19,599 bases of DNA from Rhodospirillaceae bacterium (GTDB lineage: Bacteria > Pseudomonadota > Alphaproteobacteria > MPNO01 > UBA2964): NCBI GenBank assembly GCA_018660305.1, contig JABJKO010000099.1, positions 1-19,599 of the forward strand. Reading direction: 5' to 3'. How positions within the stretch are numbered: the stretch's first letter is position 1; every line of letters begins with the position of its first letter. A program made the translations under genes and the position numbers. Below are positions 8,277 to 15,657 of this stretch, in pieces. Below the pieces are notes generated by a model. The model did not search any database and had not been told where the DNA came from. It was given only the letters and a program-made list of their open reading frames with translations.

Positions 8277-8295
8277 CCCCAAATTTGAGTTGGGG
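8277..8295 (+). promoter_or_regulatory. Small hairpin that could mask the ribosome binding site of the MetE-like operon
   Basis: CCCCAA-(7 nt)-TTGGGG forms a perfect 6-bp stem whose 3' arm overlaps the G-rich Shine-Dalgarno (8292-8298) of the gene starting at ATG 8305. It could act as a simple translation-modulating structure. It does not resemble a full cobalamin or SAM riboswitch. Confidence 0.35.
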
Positions 8296-8304
8296 GGATA
8301 CAGC

Positions 8305-9456
8305 ATGACGGATTCGGGGAAGCCGCCTTTTCGAGCGGATCACGTGGGCTCGTTATTGCGGCCGCAATCATTGATCGATGCGCGCAGGCGCCTGCTTGGT
8401 TATGACAATGACAAGGCCGCGCCACCGCTCATGGGTGGTCATGAAAATGCCGAACTGCGGGCGCTTGAGGATGAATGCATCCGGGACGCCGTTACCCTTC
8501 AGGAAGACCTTGGCCTGAAGGGCGTGACCGACGGCGAATACCGCCGGACATTCTTTCATCTCGATTTTCTGGAGCAGTTCGACGGTGTCGAAGTCACCAC
8601 CGGTATCCCAGCCAAGTTCCAGGGCGGATCAAAGAAAGTGGAGTTCGCACCGCCCAAGATGGTTGTCAGCGGCAAGCTGGAACGGCCCCAGGGCATTGCC
8701 ACCGATGATTTCGCGTATTTAAAATCCCTGACCAGGAACACCGCCAAGCTCTGCATTCCGTCGCCCACCATGCTGCATTTCCGCGGCGGGCGAAAAGCCG
8801 TCGATGAAGGCGCCTATCCGGACATGGCTGATTTCTTCACCGATCTCGCGCGCGTCTATGCGGAGGAAATCGCTGCCCTTGGCGAGTTGGGCTGTACCTA
8901 CCTGCAACTTGACGACACCAACCTGGCTTATCTGTGTGATCCTGCCATCCAGGAATCCACCCGCCAGCTTGGCGAAGACCCCGCGACGCTGCCGCGCCAA
9001 TACGCCAAGCTGATCAACGAGGCCATTTCGAGCCGGCCCAAGGATATGGCCATCACCATCCATCTGTGCCGCGGCAATTTCAAAAGTGCCTGGGTGGCCG
9101 AGGGCGGTTACGAGCCGGTTGCCGAAGTGCTGTTCAACGAGCTCGATGTGGACGGGTATTTCCTCGAATATGACGACGAACGGTCCGGCGATTTCGCGCC
9201 GCTGCGTTTCGTCCCCAAGGGAAAGAGGGTGGTGCTCGGGCTGGTCAGCAGCAAGCTCGCGGCGCTTGAATCCAAGGACGAGATCAAGGCCCGGATCGAT
9301 GAAGCGGCCAAATACATGCCGCTGGACCAGATGGCGTTGAGCCCGCAATGCGGATTCTCCTCCACGGTCCATGGCAACGATTTGTCCGTCGAGGAAGAAA
9401 AAGCCAAGATTCGCCTTATCGTGGAAACGGCGGACGACGTCTGGGGAACAGCCTGA
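8305..9456 (+). CDS. MetE-like (cobalamin-independent methionine synthase C-domain) methyltransferase, paralogue 1
   Basis: This 383-aa protein matches the single-domain MetE/YxjG-like family: the N-terminal signature 'FRADHVGSLLRP' (9-20), 'VTDGEYRR' (74-81), 'YLQLDDTNLAYLC' and the zinc site. The predicted zinc ligands are H253 and C255 ('ITIHLCRGNF'), E288 ('YFLEYDDERSG') and C349 ('SPQCGFSS'), equivalent to the His/Cys/Glu/Cys set of MetE. Such proteins move a methyl group to or from a thiol. They lack the MetE N-terminal half, and their physiological substrates are mostly unknown. The ATG at 8305 is chosen over an in-frame TTG at 8290 because GGGGGGA sits directly upstream. The stop overlaps the start of the next gene (TGATG). 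Confidence 0.87.
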   Translation: MTDSGKPPFRADHVGSLLRPQSLIDARRRLLGYDNDKAAPPLMGGHENAELRALEDECIRDAVTLQEDLGLKGVTDGEYRRTFFHLDFLEQFDGVEVTTGIPAKFQGGSKKVEFAPPKMVVSGKLERPQGIATDDFAYLKSLTRNTAKLCIPSPTMLHFRGGRKAVDEGAYPDMADFFTDLARVYAEEIAALGELGCTYLQLDDTNLAYLCDPAIQESTRQLGEDPATLPRQYAKLINEAISSRPKDMAITIHLCRGNFKSAWVAEGGYEPVAEVLFNELDVDGYFLEYDDERSGDFAPLRFVPKGKRVVLGLVSSKLAALESKDEIKARIDEAAKYMPLDQMALSPQCGFSSTVHGNDLSVEEEKAKIRLIVETADDVWGTA

Positions 9457-10607
9457 TGGCGCAGAACATTCGCCCTCCTTTTCGCGGTGATCATGTGGGC
9501 AGCCTGTTGCGACCCGCAAGATTGAAGGAGGCCCGCGAGAATTTGCTCGGCGCCCAGACCGCCGATTCCCATCTCGGGCCGCACAACAATGCGGATCTCG
9601 CCAAAATCGAAGACGATTGTATTCGTGACGTGATCGCCCTGCAGGAAAAGGCCGGCCTGATCGCCGCTACCGACGGCGAGTTCCGCCGCCGTTCCTGGTG
9701 GCTCGAGCTGATCATGACCTGGAGCGGCGTGACGGCCAATCGGCAGGATTCGTCGTCGCCCTTTGGCTGGAAAAACGAGCAGGGCAAGCAGCAGGATTTT
9801 TCACATCTGCACATCACCGGAAAAATCGAATGGCAGCCCAGCGCCGTGGTAAAGGCGTTCGAATTCCTGCGCGATAACACCAGGCTGGTGCCCAAGGTCA
9901 CCATCCCGTCACCCCCGGTAATCCATTGTTTTTCCGGCGGCGATCCCATGATCCTCGACGATCATTACGATGATATGGAGGAATTCTGGGATGATCTGAT
10001 TGCCGCCTACCGGCAGGAAATCCAGGCGCTGGTCGCCGCCGGCGCGCGCTATATCCAGATGGACGATGTGACGCTGCCCTTTATCTGTGATCCCGATTAT
10101 GGCGATGTGTTCCGCTCCTGGGGGTCCGGTCCCGAGCAGGTTCTGGACGATTATGCAAGGCGCATGAACCAGATCCTCGAAGGTCTGCCTGATGACGTGA
10201 CCATCACCATGCATCAGTGCCGTGGCAACCGCGAAGGCCTATGGTCGGCCGAGGGCGGGTACGATCCGGTGGCCGACGTGCTGTTCAACCAGATCAACGT
10301 GCACGGCTATTTTCTGGAATACGACACGCCCCGGGCCGGCACGTTCGAGCCGCTGCGGCTCTTGCCGGAAGGCAAGGTGGTGGCGCTGGGCATCGTGTCC
10401 ACCAAGACCCCCAAGCTGGAAGACGTGGACTTCCTCAAACGGCGCATCGACGAAGCGGCGCAATACGCGCCGCTGGAACGCCTGTCGCTGGCCACCCAGT
10501 GCGGCTTCGCCAGCTCCATTGTCGGAAACCCGTTAAGCGAGGACGACGAAGCCGCCAAGCTGGCGCGCATCGTGGAAGTAGCCGACGATGTGTGGGGAAC
10601 GGCCTGA
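9456..10607 (+). CDS. MetE-like methyltransferase, paralogue 2
   Basis: This second 383-aa family member begins on the last base of the upstream stop codon (TGATG), so translation is coupled. It shares the 'FRGDHVGSLLRP' start, 'ATDGEFRRRS', 'YIQMDDVTLPFICDPD' and the end 'VADDVWGTA'. Its predicted zinc ligands fall at exactly the same numbers as in paralogue 1: H253/C255 ('ITMHQCRGNR'), E288 and C349 ('ATQCGFASS'). The region 82-125 is the most divergent (aromatic 'SWWLELIMTWSGV' against 'TFFHLDFLEQFDGV'), which suggests a different substrate or partner specificity. Equal lengths and coupling suggest a heteromeric enzyme or two sequential transfers. The substrate is unknown. Confidence 0.87.
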   Translation: MAQNIRPPFRGDHVGSLLRPARLKEARENLLGAQTADSHLGPHNNADLAKIEDDCIRDVIALQEKAGLIAATDGEFRRRSWWLELIMTWSGVTANRQDSSSPFGWKNEQGKQQDFSHLHITGKIEWQPSAVVKAFEFLRDNTRLVPKVTIPSPPVIHCFSGGDPMILDDHYDDMEEFWDDLIAAYRQEIQALVAAGARYIQMDDVTLPFICDPDYGDVFRSWGSGPEQVLDDYARRMNQILEGLPDDVTITMHQCRGNREGLWSAEGGYDPVADVLFNQINVHGYFLEYDTPRAGTFEPLRLLPEGKVVALGIVSTKTPKLEDVDFLKRRIDEAAQYAPLERLSLATQCGFASSIVGNPLSEDDEAAKLARIVEVADDVWGTA

Positions 10608-10625
10608 CCAACTTTCGATTGTTAT

Positions 10626-10936
10626 CCCGGATTTAATCCACTGCTGCCCGGTTTAAATTTTGAGACCTGCTAAAACTGGCTTGGGTATAGCCTCAGCAGG
10701 AGATCGAGCCAATTCAGACTCTGATTTCAGGGTCCGAGCCATATCACCCCCACCCGAACCCCTTGATGAGCTTCGCTCCTCAAGCCATCGAGGGGGAGGG
10801 GATTTGAAGTTACAAGCCATAAATACTTTCCCTCCCCCTCCTATAGGGGGGAGGTGTAGGTGGGGGGTCGCGCGCCGTCCGGCGCGCTAAAGGCCTCTGG
10901 TGGGGTTAAACCGGACAGCAGTGGATTAAATCCGGG
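10626..10936. mobile_element. 311-bp MITE-like or dispersed repeat element with 30-bp terminal inverted repeats
   Basis: The ends (10626-10655 and 10907-10936) are inverted repeats matching at 29 of 30 bases. The interior has no ORF with family features but is rich in secondary structure. It holds a nested stem CCTGCT/AGCAGG enclosing GGCT/AGCC (10666-10700), a C-run/G-run pair around 10828-10853, and a GCGCGCC-GTCC-GGCGCGC hairpin (10870-10887). No target-site duplication is evident. It starts 18 bp after the MetE-like operon stop. It may be a non-autonomous transposable element or a composite of two intergenic repeat units. Confidence 0.6.
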
Positions 10937-10958
10937 AGCCATTCTTTTGTTTTTCTGG

Positions 10959-10979
10959 ACCCCGCATCAAGTGCGGGGT
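10959..10979. repeat. Intergenic hairpin repeat
   Basis: ACCCCGCA-TCAAG-TGCGGGGT is a perfect 8-bp stem within 'GGACCCCGCATCAAGTGCGG', a type of short palindrome frequently dispersed in alphaproteobacterial intergenic DNA. It lies beyond the 3' end of the VOC gene. No T-run follows it on that strand, so a classical terminator is not supported. Confidence 0.55.
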
Positions 10980-11025
10980 GACAGCAGAGGTTTATTTTTA
11001 GAGCGAAATATATTCGTCGAAATCG

Positions 11026-11487
11026 TCACCCCTTCGGATCGTACTGAACCAGCCCCTCGATTTCGTCGAAGTTCTCGGCGCGGCCGCGGAGTTCCAATGT
11101 GTTGCGGTCCGGGTCGCGGATAAAGACCGACACGTGACCGTCACCACCAAACATGACCGGTCCCTGGGTGATTTCGATTTCGTGTTTCTTCAGCGTGGCG
11201 ATGGTGTCCTTGATAGAGCCCACCCGCAGCGCCACATGGGTAAAGCCGGGATATTTGCGGTCTTCATCCATCAGGATGTTGCGTCTGTCGTTGGTGGTAT
11301 TGGCGTTGACGATCAAATTCATTTCCACGTCGTCGGAATTGCGGATGATCACCACCGCGTCGAGGGAGGATTTGTGCAGCACCTCGAATCCAAAGATTTC
11401 ATAGAATTTGATCGCGCGGTCGGCATCGGTAACCCGGATGCCCACATGATCGACCCGTTCGACAGGGATGGTGTCCGGCGCGGTCAT
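11026..11487 (-). CDS. VOC (glyoxalase/bleomycin-resistance) superfamily protein
   Basis: This 153-aa protein has the paired beta-alpha-beta-beta-beta layout of glyoxalase I-like enzymes. The four expected metal ligands are visible: H14 ('VDHVGIRVTD'), E55 ('DDVEMNLI'), H84 ('FTHVALRVG') and E132 ('NTLELRGR'). 'FIRDPDRNTLEL' is the classic C-terminal signature. VOC enzymes include lactoylglutathione lyases, extradiol dioxygenases and epimerases; the sequence does not decide among them. AAGGA lies about 7 nt before the ATG. It lies downstream of an LLM monooxygenase on the same strand but is separated from it by a strong palindrome, so it probably has its own promoter. It may act on a product of the neighbouring oxidative pathway. 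Confidence 0.9.
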   Translation of the reverse strand: MTAPDTIPVERVDHVGIRVTDADRAIKFYEIFGFEVLHKSSLDAVVIIRNSDDVEMNLIVNANTTNDRRNILMDEDRKYPGFTHVALRVGSIKDTIATLKKHEIEITQGPVMFGGDGHVSVFIRDPDRNTLELRGRAENFDEIEGLVQYDPKG

Positions 11488-11568
11488 GATCGTTTCCTTA
11501 TTCGCTGTGCGTTGTGATTTAGGGGGAGATAGAACCTAATAGCGTTCACGGCAAGAGGCGGCAAAGTT

Positions 11569-11618
11569 CCCCTCACCCCAACCCTCTCCCGCAAGCGGGA
11601 GAGGGTTGGGGTGAGGGG
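11569..11618. repeat. Perfect 50-bp palindrome (24-bp arms, 2-bp loop)
   Basis: Both arms are perfectly complementary, starting CCCCTCACCCCAACC and meeting at GC-AA-GC. This belongs to a class of palindromic intergenic repeats widespread in proteobacterial genomes. It begins 8 bp beyond the stop of the LLM monooxygenase gene and may serve as a bidirectional transcription barrier or mRNA 3' stabiliser. The T-rich tail is weak on the minus strand. Confidence 0.75.
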
Positions 11619-11626
11619 GTTTATTA

Positions 11627-12805
11627 CTATTCCCCGCTGGCGACCTTAGGCTTTGCCGGACCCACATTGGGTTCCTGAGTTGTCAGGTTGCTGGGCCGTC
11701 CGCCGGTGTCATAGGCGATGGCGCCGTTATTGGTTTTTTCCTGAATGATGCGCCATTCATCCTTGTATGTCGCATTGTGCCCCTGGAAGGCCGGCATCAC
11801 ATAGCGGGCGAACATTTCCATGGAGCGCCGCCATTTCTGGCTGTCGGTCCATTCCGGCACATGCAGCAGCATGCCGCCGAACCCGCCGGTCTCATCCACT
11901 TTGTCCTGGAGCCATTTGATGCCGTCATCGGGGGTGCCGATGACCCAGTCGCGCCGGTCGGCGCAGGATTCCGGGGTGAATTCGCTGAACGGCTGGCCTT
12001 TATATTCCGCGTAATGGCTCTGAAGGCCGATGGCGGAGAAATATTCCGCTTCGCGCATGATGCCGGCGCGGACTTCGTCCCACGCCTGATCCCGTGTTTC
12101 GGCAAGATACATATAGGTGGCAATGCGCCAATTGTCGCGGTCGGCCTCGTGACCCGCGGCGCGCGCGCCTTCCTCCACATATTCCCAGTTCCGCCGCACG
12201 TCGGGACGGTTCTTACCCGCCGGCGACAGCCAGATCATGTTGTGCTTGCCAATCATCTTGAGGTTGGCCGGCGTCGCCGCGGACGGCATGGCAAGGGGCA
12301 GGCGGGGGCGCTGGAACGAGCGCAGCTGCAGCCGCAAATCGTCGAATTGCCAGTACTCGCCGTGATGGCTGATGGGTTCGTCAGATTCCAGAAGCCGGAC
12401 CACCACATCGACCGCCTCGTGCAGCATGGGATAGAGCGCGTCGTTCTCCATGTTGAACAGCATCTTGTCGGTGACCAGGCTGCACGGGCCGACACCCAAT
12501 ATGGCGCGGCCATGGGTCAGGTGATCGAGAAATGCCATGCGTTCGGCAAGATAGAACGGGTGGTGGAACGGCGCGCTGAACACGGACGTCCCGAGCCGGA
12601 TGCGCTGCGACTTGGCGGCGGCCATGGACAGCGACATTTCAGGCGCCGGATGGGTCTCCCAGCCGCCCGAATGATGCTCGCCAATAAAGGCTTCGTCGAA
12701 CCCCAGCTCTTCGGCATAGTGGATGAGGCCGATATCGCGCTGGAACGCCAGCGTCGGATTTTCCGTGGGGTGATGGCACGGCATCATAAAAAGCGAGAAT
12801 TTCAT
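11627..12805 (-). CDS. LLM-class flavin-dependent monooxygenase (luciferase-like)
   Basis: This 392-aa protein is a bacterial-luciferase-like TIM-barrel oxidoreductase using reduced FMN supplied by a separate reductase. Typical blocks are 'HYAEELGFDEAFIGEHHSGG' (29-48), 'SQRIRLGTSVFSAPFHHPF' (66-84), 'ERMAFLDHLTHGRAILGVG' (88-106) and 'WVIGTPDDGIKWLQDKVDE' near residue 300. The HH and GVG positions are those that line the flavin site in relatives. The family includes limonene, alkanal and EDTA monooxygenases; the substrate here cannot be read. The start ATG is preceded by two tandem AAAGGA units. The C-terminal tail (about 350-392) is low-complexity and family-variable. It is separated from the downstream VOC gene by a 50-bp palindrome. 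Confidence 0.92.
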   Translation of the reverse strand: MKFSLFMMPCHHPTENPTLAFQRDIGLIHYAEELGFDEAFIGEHHSGGWETHPAPEMSLSMAAAKSQRIRLGTSVFSAPFHHPFYLAERMAFLDHLTHGRAILGVGPCSLVTDKMLFNMENDALYPMLHEAVDVVVRLLESDEPISHHGEYWQFDDLRLQLRSFQRPRLPLAMPSAATPANLKMIGKHNMIWLSPAGKNRPDVRRNWEYVEEGARAAGHEADRDNWRIATYMYLAETRDQAWDEVRAGIMREAEYFSAIGLQSHYAEYKGQPFSEFTPESCADRRDWVIGTPDDGIKWLQDKVDETGGFGGMLLHVPEWTDSQKWRRSMEMFARYVMPAFQGHNATYKDEWRIIQEKTNNGAIAYDTGGRPSNLTTQEPNVGPAKPKVASGE

Positions 12806-12814
12806 CTCTACCGG

Positions 12815-12838
12815 TCCTTTGGCCGATCCTTTGGCCGT
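12815..12838. repeat. Tandem 12-bp duplication in the leader of the LLM gene
   Basis: Two head-to-tail copies of TCCTTTGGCCG(A/T) lie just upstream of the LLM start. On the transcript strand each contains CCAAAGGA, so the Shine-Dalgarno-like AAAGGA is duplicated 12 nt apart; the nearer copy is about 9 nt from the ATG. Confidence 0.6.
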
Positions 12839-12960
12839 TTTTATTTCGTTTCAGCGCCACCAGGGTGAATTTGCGGTGACGGCCCTGTCGCCATAGGTTA
12901 TCACGCCCAGTATCAACCGCAAAACCGTGCTGCGAAACAATAAAATGACGGGAGAACAGG

Positions 12961-13329
12961 ATGTTTGAGGGCCAGTCATTATTCCATATTGCCGGTCAGC
13001 TCCTGCTGGCGTTTCTGTTCATTGCCACCGGAATTCTCAACGCAGCAACAAAATTCCAGCAGCATCTCGACCGCATGATCGCCGCCGGCGTACCCCTCGC
13101 CAGGCCGGCGCTGATCGCCGGGTTCGCGTTCCAGCTGACGGGCGGCGCCATGCTGGCGCTGGATTACCGGACGGATGTGGCGGCGGCCATGCTGATCGTC
13201 TTTACCGTGGCGGCGACGGCAATTTTTCACCGCTACTGGCAGATCGAGGACCCGTTGCGCCGCCATCTGGCACTCTCCTTCGTGTTTAACAATGTCGGCA
13301 TCGTCGGCGGATTGCTGCTGGTGACTTGA
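12961..13329 (+). CDS. DoxX-like small membrane protein
   Basis: This 122-aa integral membrane protein has four likely helices at about 8-26, 47-67, 73-90 and 103-121. The short loops and the first helix 'QLLLAFLFIATGILNAATKF' are characteristic of the DoxX/DoxD-like superfamily. Members are associated with redox or thiosulfate:quinone systems or are uncharacterised. No catalytic residues can be assigned. The ATG is preceded by GGGAGAACAGG. The gene ends 2 bp before the ATG of the dehydrogenase gene, so the two are co-translated. This is an odd partnership for a pentose-phosphate enzyme. Confidence 0.82.
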   Translation: MFEGQSLFHIAGQLLLAFLFIATGILNAATKFQQHLDRMIAAGVPLARPALIAGFAFQLTGGAMLALDYRTDVAAAMLIVFTVAATAIFHRYWQIEDPLRRHLALSFVFNNVGIVGGLLLVT

Positions 13330-13331
13330 GA

Positions 13332-14714
13332 ATGGCACAGGTGGGACTGATCGGGCTGGGGACCATGGGGCACGGGCTGGCCGAGGCATTGACCCGGGCC
13401 GGGCTGGAGGTCAGCGCCCATGAACCGTTGGCGGGTGACGCTGTCGTGGCCTCCGGCAAATTTGCCCTGGAGCCTGATCTCGCTGCCCTGGTGTCAAAAT
13501 TGACGCCGCCACGCCGTATCCTGCTGATGATCACCGCCGGTGATCCGGTGGATGCCATGATCGACCGGCTGACGCCGCTGCTGGCGCCCGGCGATATTAT
13601 CATCGATGGCGGCAACTCGCATTTTGGGGATACCCGGCGCCGTGGGGAAAGCCTCGCTTCGTCGGGCATCCGCTATCTCGGGGTCGGGATTTCCGGCGGC
13701 GAAAAGGGCGCGCGAGAGGGCGCGTCGGTCATGGCGGGTGGCGCAGACGATGCCTTCACCGATGCACAGGACATCCTTGAAGCGTTGGCGGCAAGCGATG
13801 GCGATGTACTTTGCTGCGCGCACATGGGCCTCGACGGTGCCGGTCATTTCGTCAAGATGGTTCATAACGGCATCGAATATGCGGTGATGCAGGCCATCGC
13901 CGAAGCGTGGAGCCTGATGCGCGGTCTGGCGGGTCTCGACCATGGGGCCATCGCGGACCAATTCCGGGAGTGGAATCAAGACACGCACCAATCCTATCTG
14001 TTCCAGATTACCGCGACGGTTCTTGAAACCATCGATACCGACAGTGGAGCGCCCCTTCTTGATGTGATCCATGACGCTGCCGATCAGACCGGTACCGGCA
14101 GATGGCTGGTGGCGGAAGCGATGGATCTCGGCGTGCCCGCGCCCACCATCGCCGAGGCCGTTGCCGCGCGCAGCCTGTCAGGGGCTGTGGACGCCCGGGC
14201 GGCGCTGGCGACAAAACGCGATCTTCCGGACGATGTTGAGGATGACGGGCTGCTTGATGCCATCGGCGAGGCCCTGCTCGGTACGATTCTATGTGCCTAT
14301 GCCCAGGGATTTTCCGTCATCAGGGCCGCGTCGGCGCATTACGAATGGGGCGTGGATTGTGCCGCCGTCGCCCGCATCTGGCGCAAGGGCTGCATCATAC
14401 AATCCGCCCTGCTGGTGCCCATCGCGGACGCGTTTAAGAAACATCCCGACCTTGCCGTTCTGTTACAGGACGGGGACATCAAACAGCTTGTGGGGGATGC
14501 TGAAGAAGGCTGGCGCGACACGGTCGCCGCCGCTGTATTGGCGGGACTGCCGGTACCCGCAATGGCATCGGCGCTTGGGTATCTCGATGCGTTGCGCAGC
14601 GAACGCCTATGGACCGCGCTGACCCAAGCGCAGCGCGACCTGTTCGGCGCCCACACCTACCGCCGCACTGACCGGGACGGTCGGTTCCATACGGACTGGC
14701 CGGTAGGGGATTAG
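13332..14714 (+). CDS. gnd: 6-Phosphogluconate dehydrogenase family protein with atypical cofactor and phosphate-site residues
   Basis: This 460-aa protein spans the full length of classical decarboxylating 6PGDH. It shows the Rossmann motif 'GLIGLGTMG' (5-13), 'IIIDGGNSHFGDT' (89-101), 'GISGGEKGAREG' (119-130), the catalytic 'HFVKMVHNGIEY' (K175, H178, N179), 'AYAQGFSVIRAAS' and the C-terminal 'FGAHTYRRTD' and 'FHTDW'. Two departures from the E. coli type are visible by eye. The NADP-phosphate loop 'NRS/NRT' is replaced by 'HEPL' (30-33, no Arg, an acidic E31), which hints at NAD use. The substrate-phosphate Lys of 'NKGTGKW' is T253 in 'DQTGTGRW'. The ATG at 13332 is preferred to an in-frame TTG at 13326 that overlaps the DoxX stop. 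Whether the substrate is still 6-phosphogluconate is open. Confidence 0.87.
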   Translation: MAQVGLIGLGTMGHGLAEALTRAGLEVSAHEPLAGDAVVASGKFALEPDLAALVSKLTPPRRILLMITAGDPVDAMIDRLTPLLAPGDIIIDGGNSHFGDTRRRGESLASSGIRYLGVGISGGEKGAREGASVMAGGADDAFTDAQDILEALAASDGDVLCCAHMGLDGAGHFVKMVHNGIEYAVMQAIAEAWSLMRGLAGLDHGAIADQFREWNQDTHQSYLFQITATVLETIDTDSGAPLLDVIHDAADQTGTGRWLVAEAMDLGVPAPTIAEAVAARSLSGAVDARAALATKRDLPDDVEDDGLLDAIGEALLGTILCAYAQGFSVIRAASAHYEWGVDCAAVARIWRKGCIIQSALLVPIADAFKKHPDLAVLLQDGDIKQLVGDAEEGWRDTVAAAVLAGLPVPAMASALGYLDALRSERLWTALTQAQRDLFGAHTYRRTDRDGRFHTDWPVGD

Positions 14715-14725
14715 CGATGTTTGTC

Positions 14726-15586
14726 TTACGGCGCCCCTGTCTGGCGAGCCACCCTTACTGTTCGTGATGGACAGCCAGGTTTTTGTTGTTTGCGAAACGG
14801 CTCGATCAGCATCCAGCGTAAACTCAGACATTGGGGGTCACGCAGATCGGGCAGGCCGATTTCCATGGTCTCGTGGGGTTGGATGGGTTCCGCCACATAG
14901 GTGCCGAACAGCCGGTCCCAAAATGAGAAAAGCGCCGAATAATTGCTGTTGTGTTCATTGGGTTGCATGGAATGATGAACGCGGTGCATGTCGGGGGTCA
15001 CGAACGCCCATCGGATATAGCGTTCAACCCAGCGTGATGTTCGCCCATTTGCATGAACGGCCATGGCTGTAAAGACCGTCACCAGTTCCGAAACTGCAAC
15101 GATAATGGCCGATGGTCCGATAAGGGCGATTACCGCGAAAGCAAAACCCGTGGTGAATAGTCCTTCAATGGGGTGGAAGCGGAGACCAACCGTAAAGTCG
15201 TAATCAAGATCCGCGTGATGAATGCGATGAACTCGCCAAAGGATGGGCAACCTATGGAGCAGGTAGTGTTGCATAAATCGCGCCAGATCAAGTGCGATGA
15301 ATGCGAGCGGGACAGTGACCCAGACGGGAATATCGACAAGGTGAAAAAGGCCAATTCCGTGCGCTTCGATCACCATGGCGAATCCCACCGCCATTATAGG
15401 AAAGCTCAAGTAAATTATGGCGAGGTTGACCAGCGTGATCCCAAAATTACCAGCCCAGCGAGTTGGAAGCGGCTGAGTACCTTTACGCCGGGGGGCCCAA
15501 AATTCCCAGACGGCAACAAGCGAGATCGCGGCAAAATAAGCCAGGGTATAAATATCCCGCTCGTTCTTCAGCATAAATTCTTCCAT
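14726..15586 (-). CDS. Fatty acid hydroxylase / sterol desaturase superfamily membrane protein
   Basis: This 286-aa non-heme di-iron membrane oxygenase carries the three histidine clusters of the superfamily: 'HYLLH' (107-111), 'HRIHH' (120-124) and 'HRVHH' (201-205), with further histidines at H138 and H178. Hydrophobic spans lie at about 12-30, 48-72, 88-104 and 145-178. The family introduces hydroxyls or double bonds into lipids, sterols or carotenoids at the cytoplasmic membrane. A strong AAAGGAGG lies 5 nt before the ATG. That site directly follows a terminator-like hairpin separating it from the small PEP-CTERM gene upstream, so it may be expressed by read-through from the sigma-54 promoter. 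It converges with the 6PGDH gene with an 11-bp gap. The lipid substrate is unknown. Confidence 0.9.
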   Translation of the reverse strand: MEEFMLKNERDIYTLAYFAAISLVAVWEFWAPRRKGTQPLPTRWAGNFGITLVNLAIIYLSFPIMAVGFAMVIEAHGIGLFHLVDIPVWVTVPLAFIALDLARFMQHYLLHRLPILWRVHRIHHADLDYDFTVGLRFHPIEGLFTTGFAFAVIALIGPSAIIVAVSELVTVFTAMAVHANGRTSRWVERYIRWAFVTPDMHRVHHSMQPNEHNSNYSALFSFWDRLFGTYVAEPIQPHETMEIGLPDLRDPQCLSLRWMLIEPFRKQQKPGCPSRTVRVARQTGAP

Positions 15587-15601
15587 CCTTGCCTCCTTTA
15601 A

Positions 15602-15645
15602 AAATATCCCCGGAACATCGGTAAGCCGACGCTCTGGGGATATTT
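15602..15645 (-). terminator. Hairpin with T-run between the PEP-CTERM and hydroxylase genes (terminator or attenuator)
   Basis: AAATATCCCC (15602-15611) and GGGGATATTT (15636-15645) form a perfect 10-bp stem, with an inner TCGG-TAAG-CCGA stem. On the minus strand the 3' arm runs into TTTTTAAAGGAGG. It thus looks like an intrinsic terminator whose tail abuts the hydroxylase Shine-Dalgarno. It begins 12 bp after the PEP-CTERM stop codon. Confidence 0.65.
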
Positions 15646-15657
15646 ATCTTTGTTCCA

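Noticed and set aside
8290..8304. TTG as start of the first MetE-like gene
   Set aside because: The TTG lies at the edge of the G-rich Shine-Dalgarno; the ATG at 8305 is properly spaced from it and matches the paralogue length of 383 aa.
8719..9519. 266-aa minus-strand ORF
   Set aside because: It is antisense to the MetE-like paralogue 1 and has no recognisable motif.
11777..12868. 363-aa plus-strand ORF
   Set aside because: It is antisense to the LLM monooxygenase, His/Arg/Gly-rich as expected of a shadow frame in GC-rich DNA.
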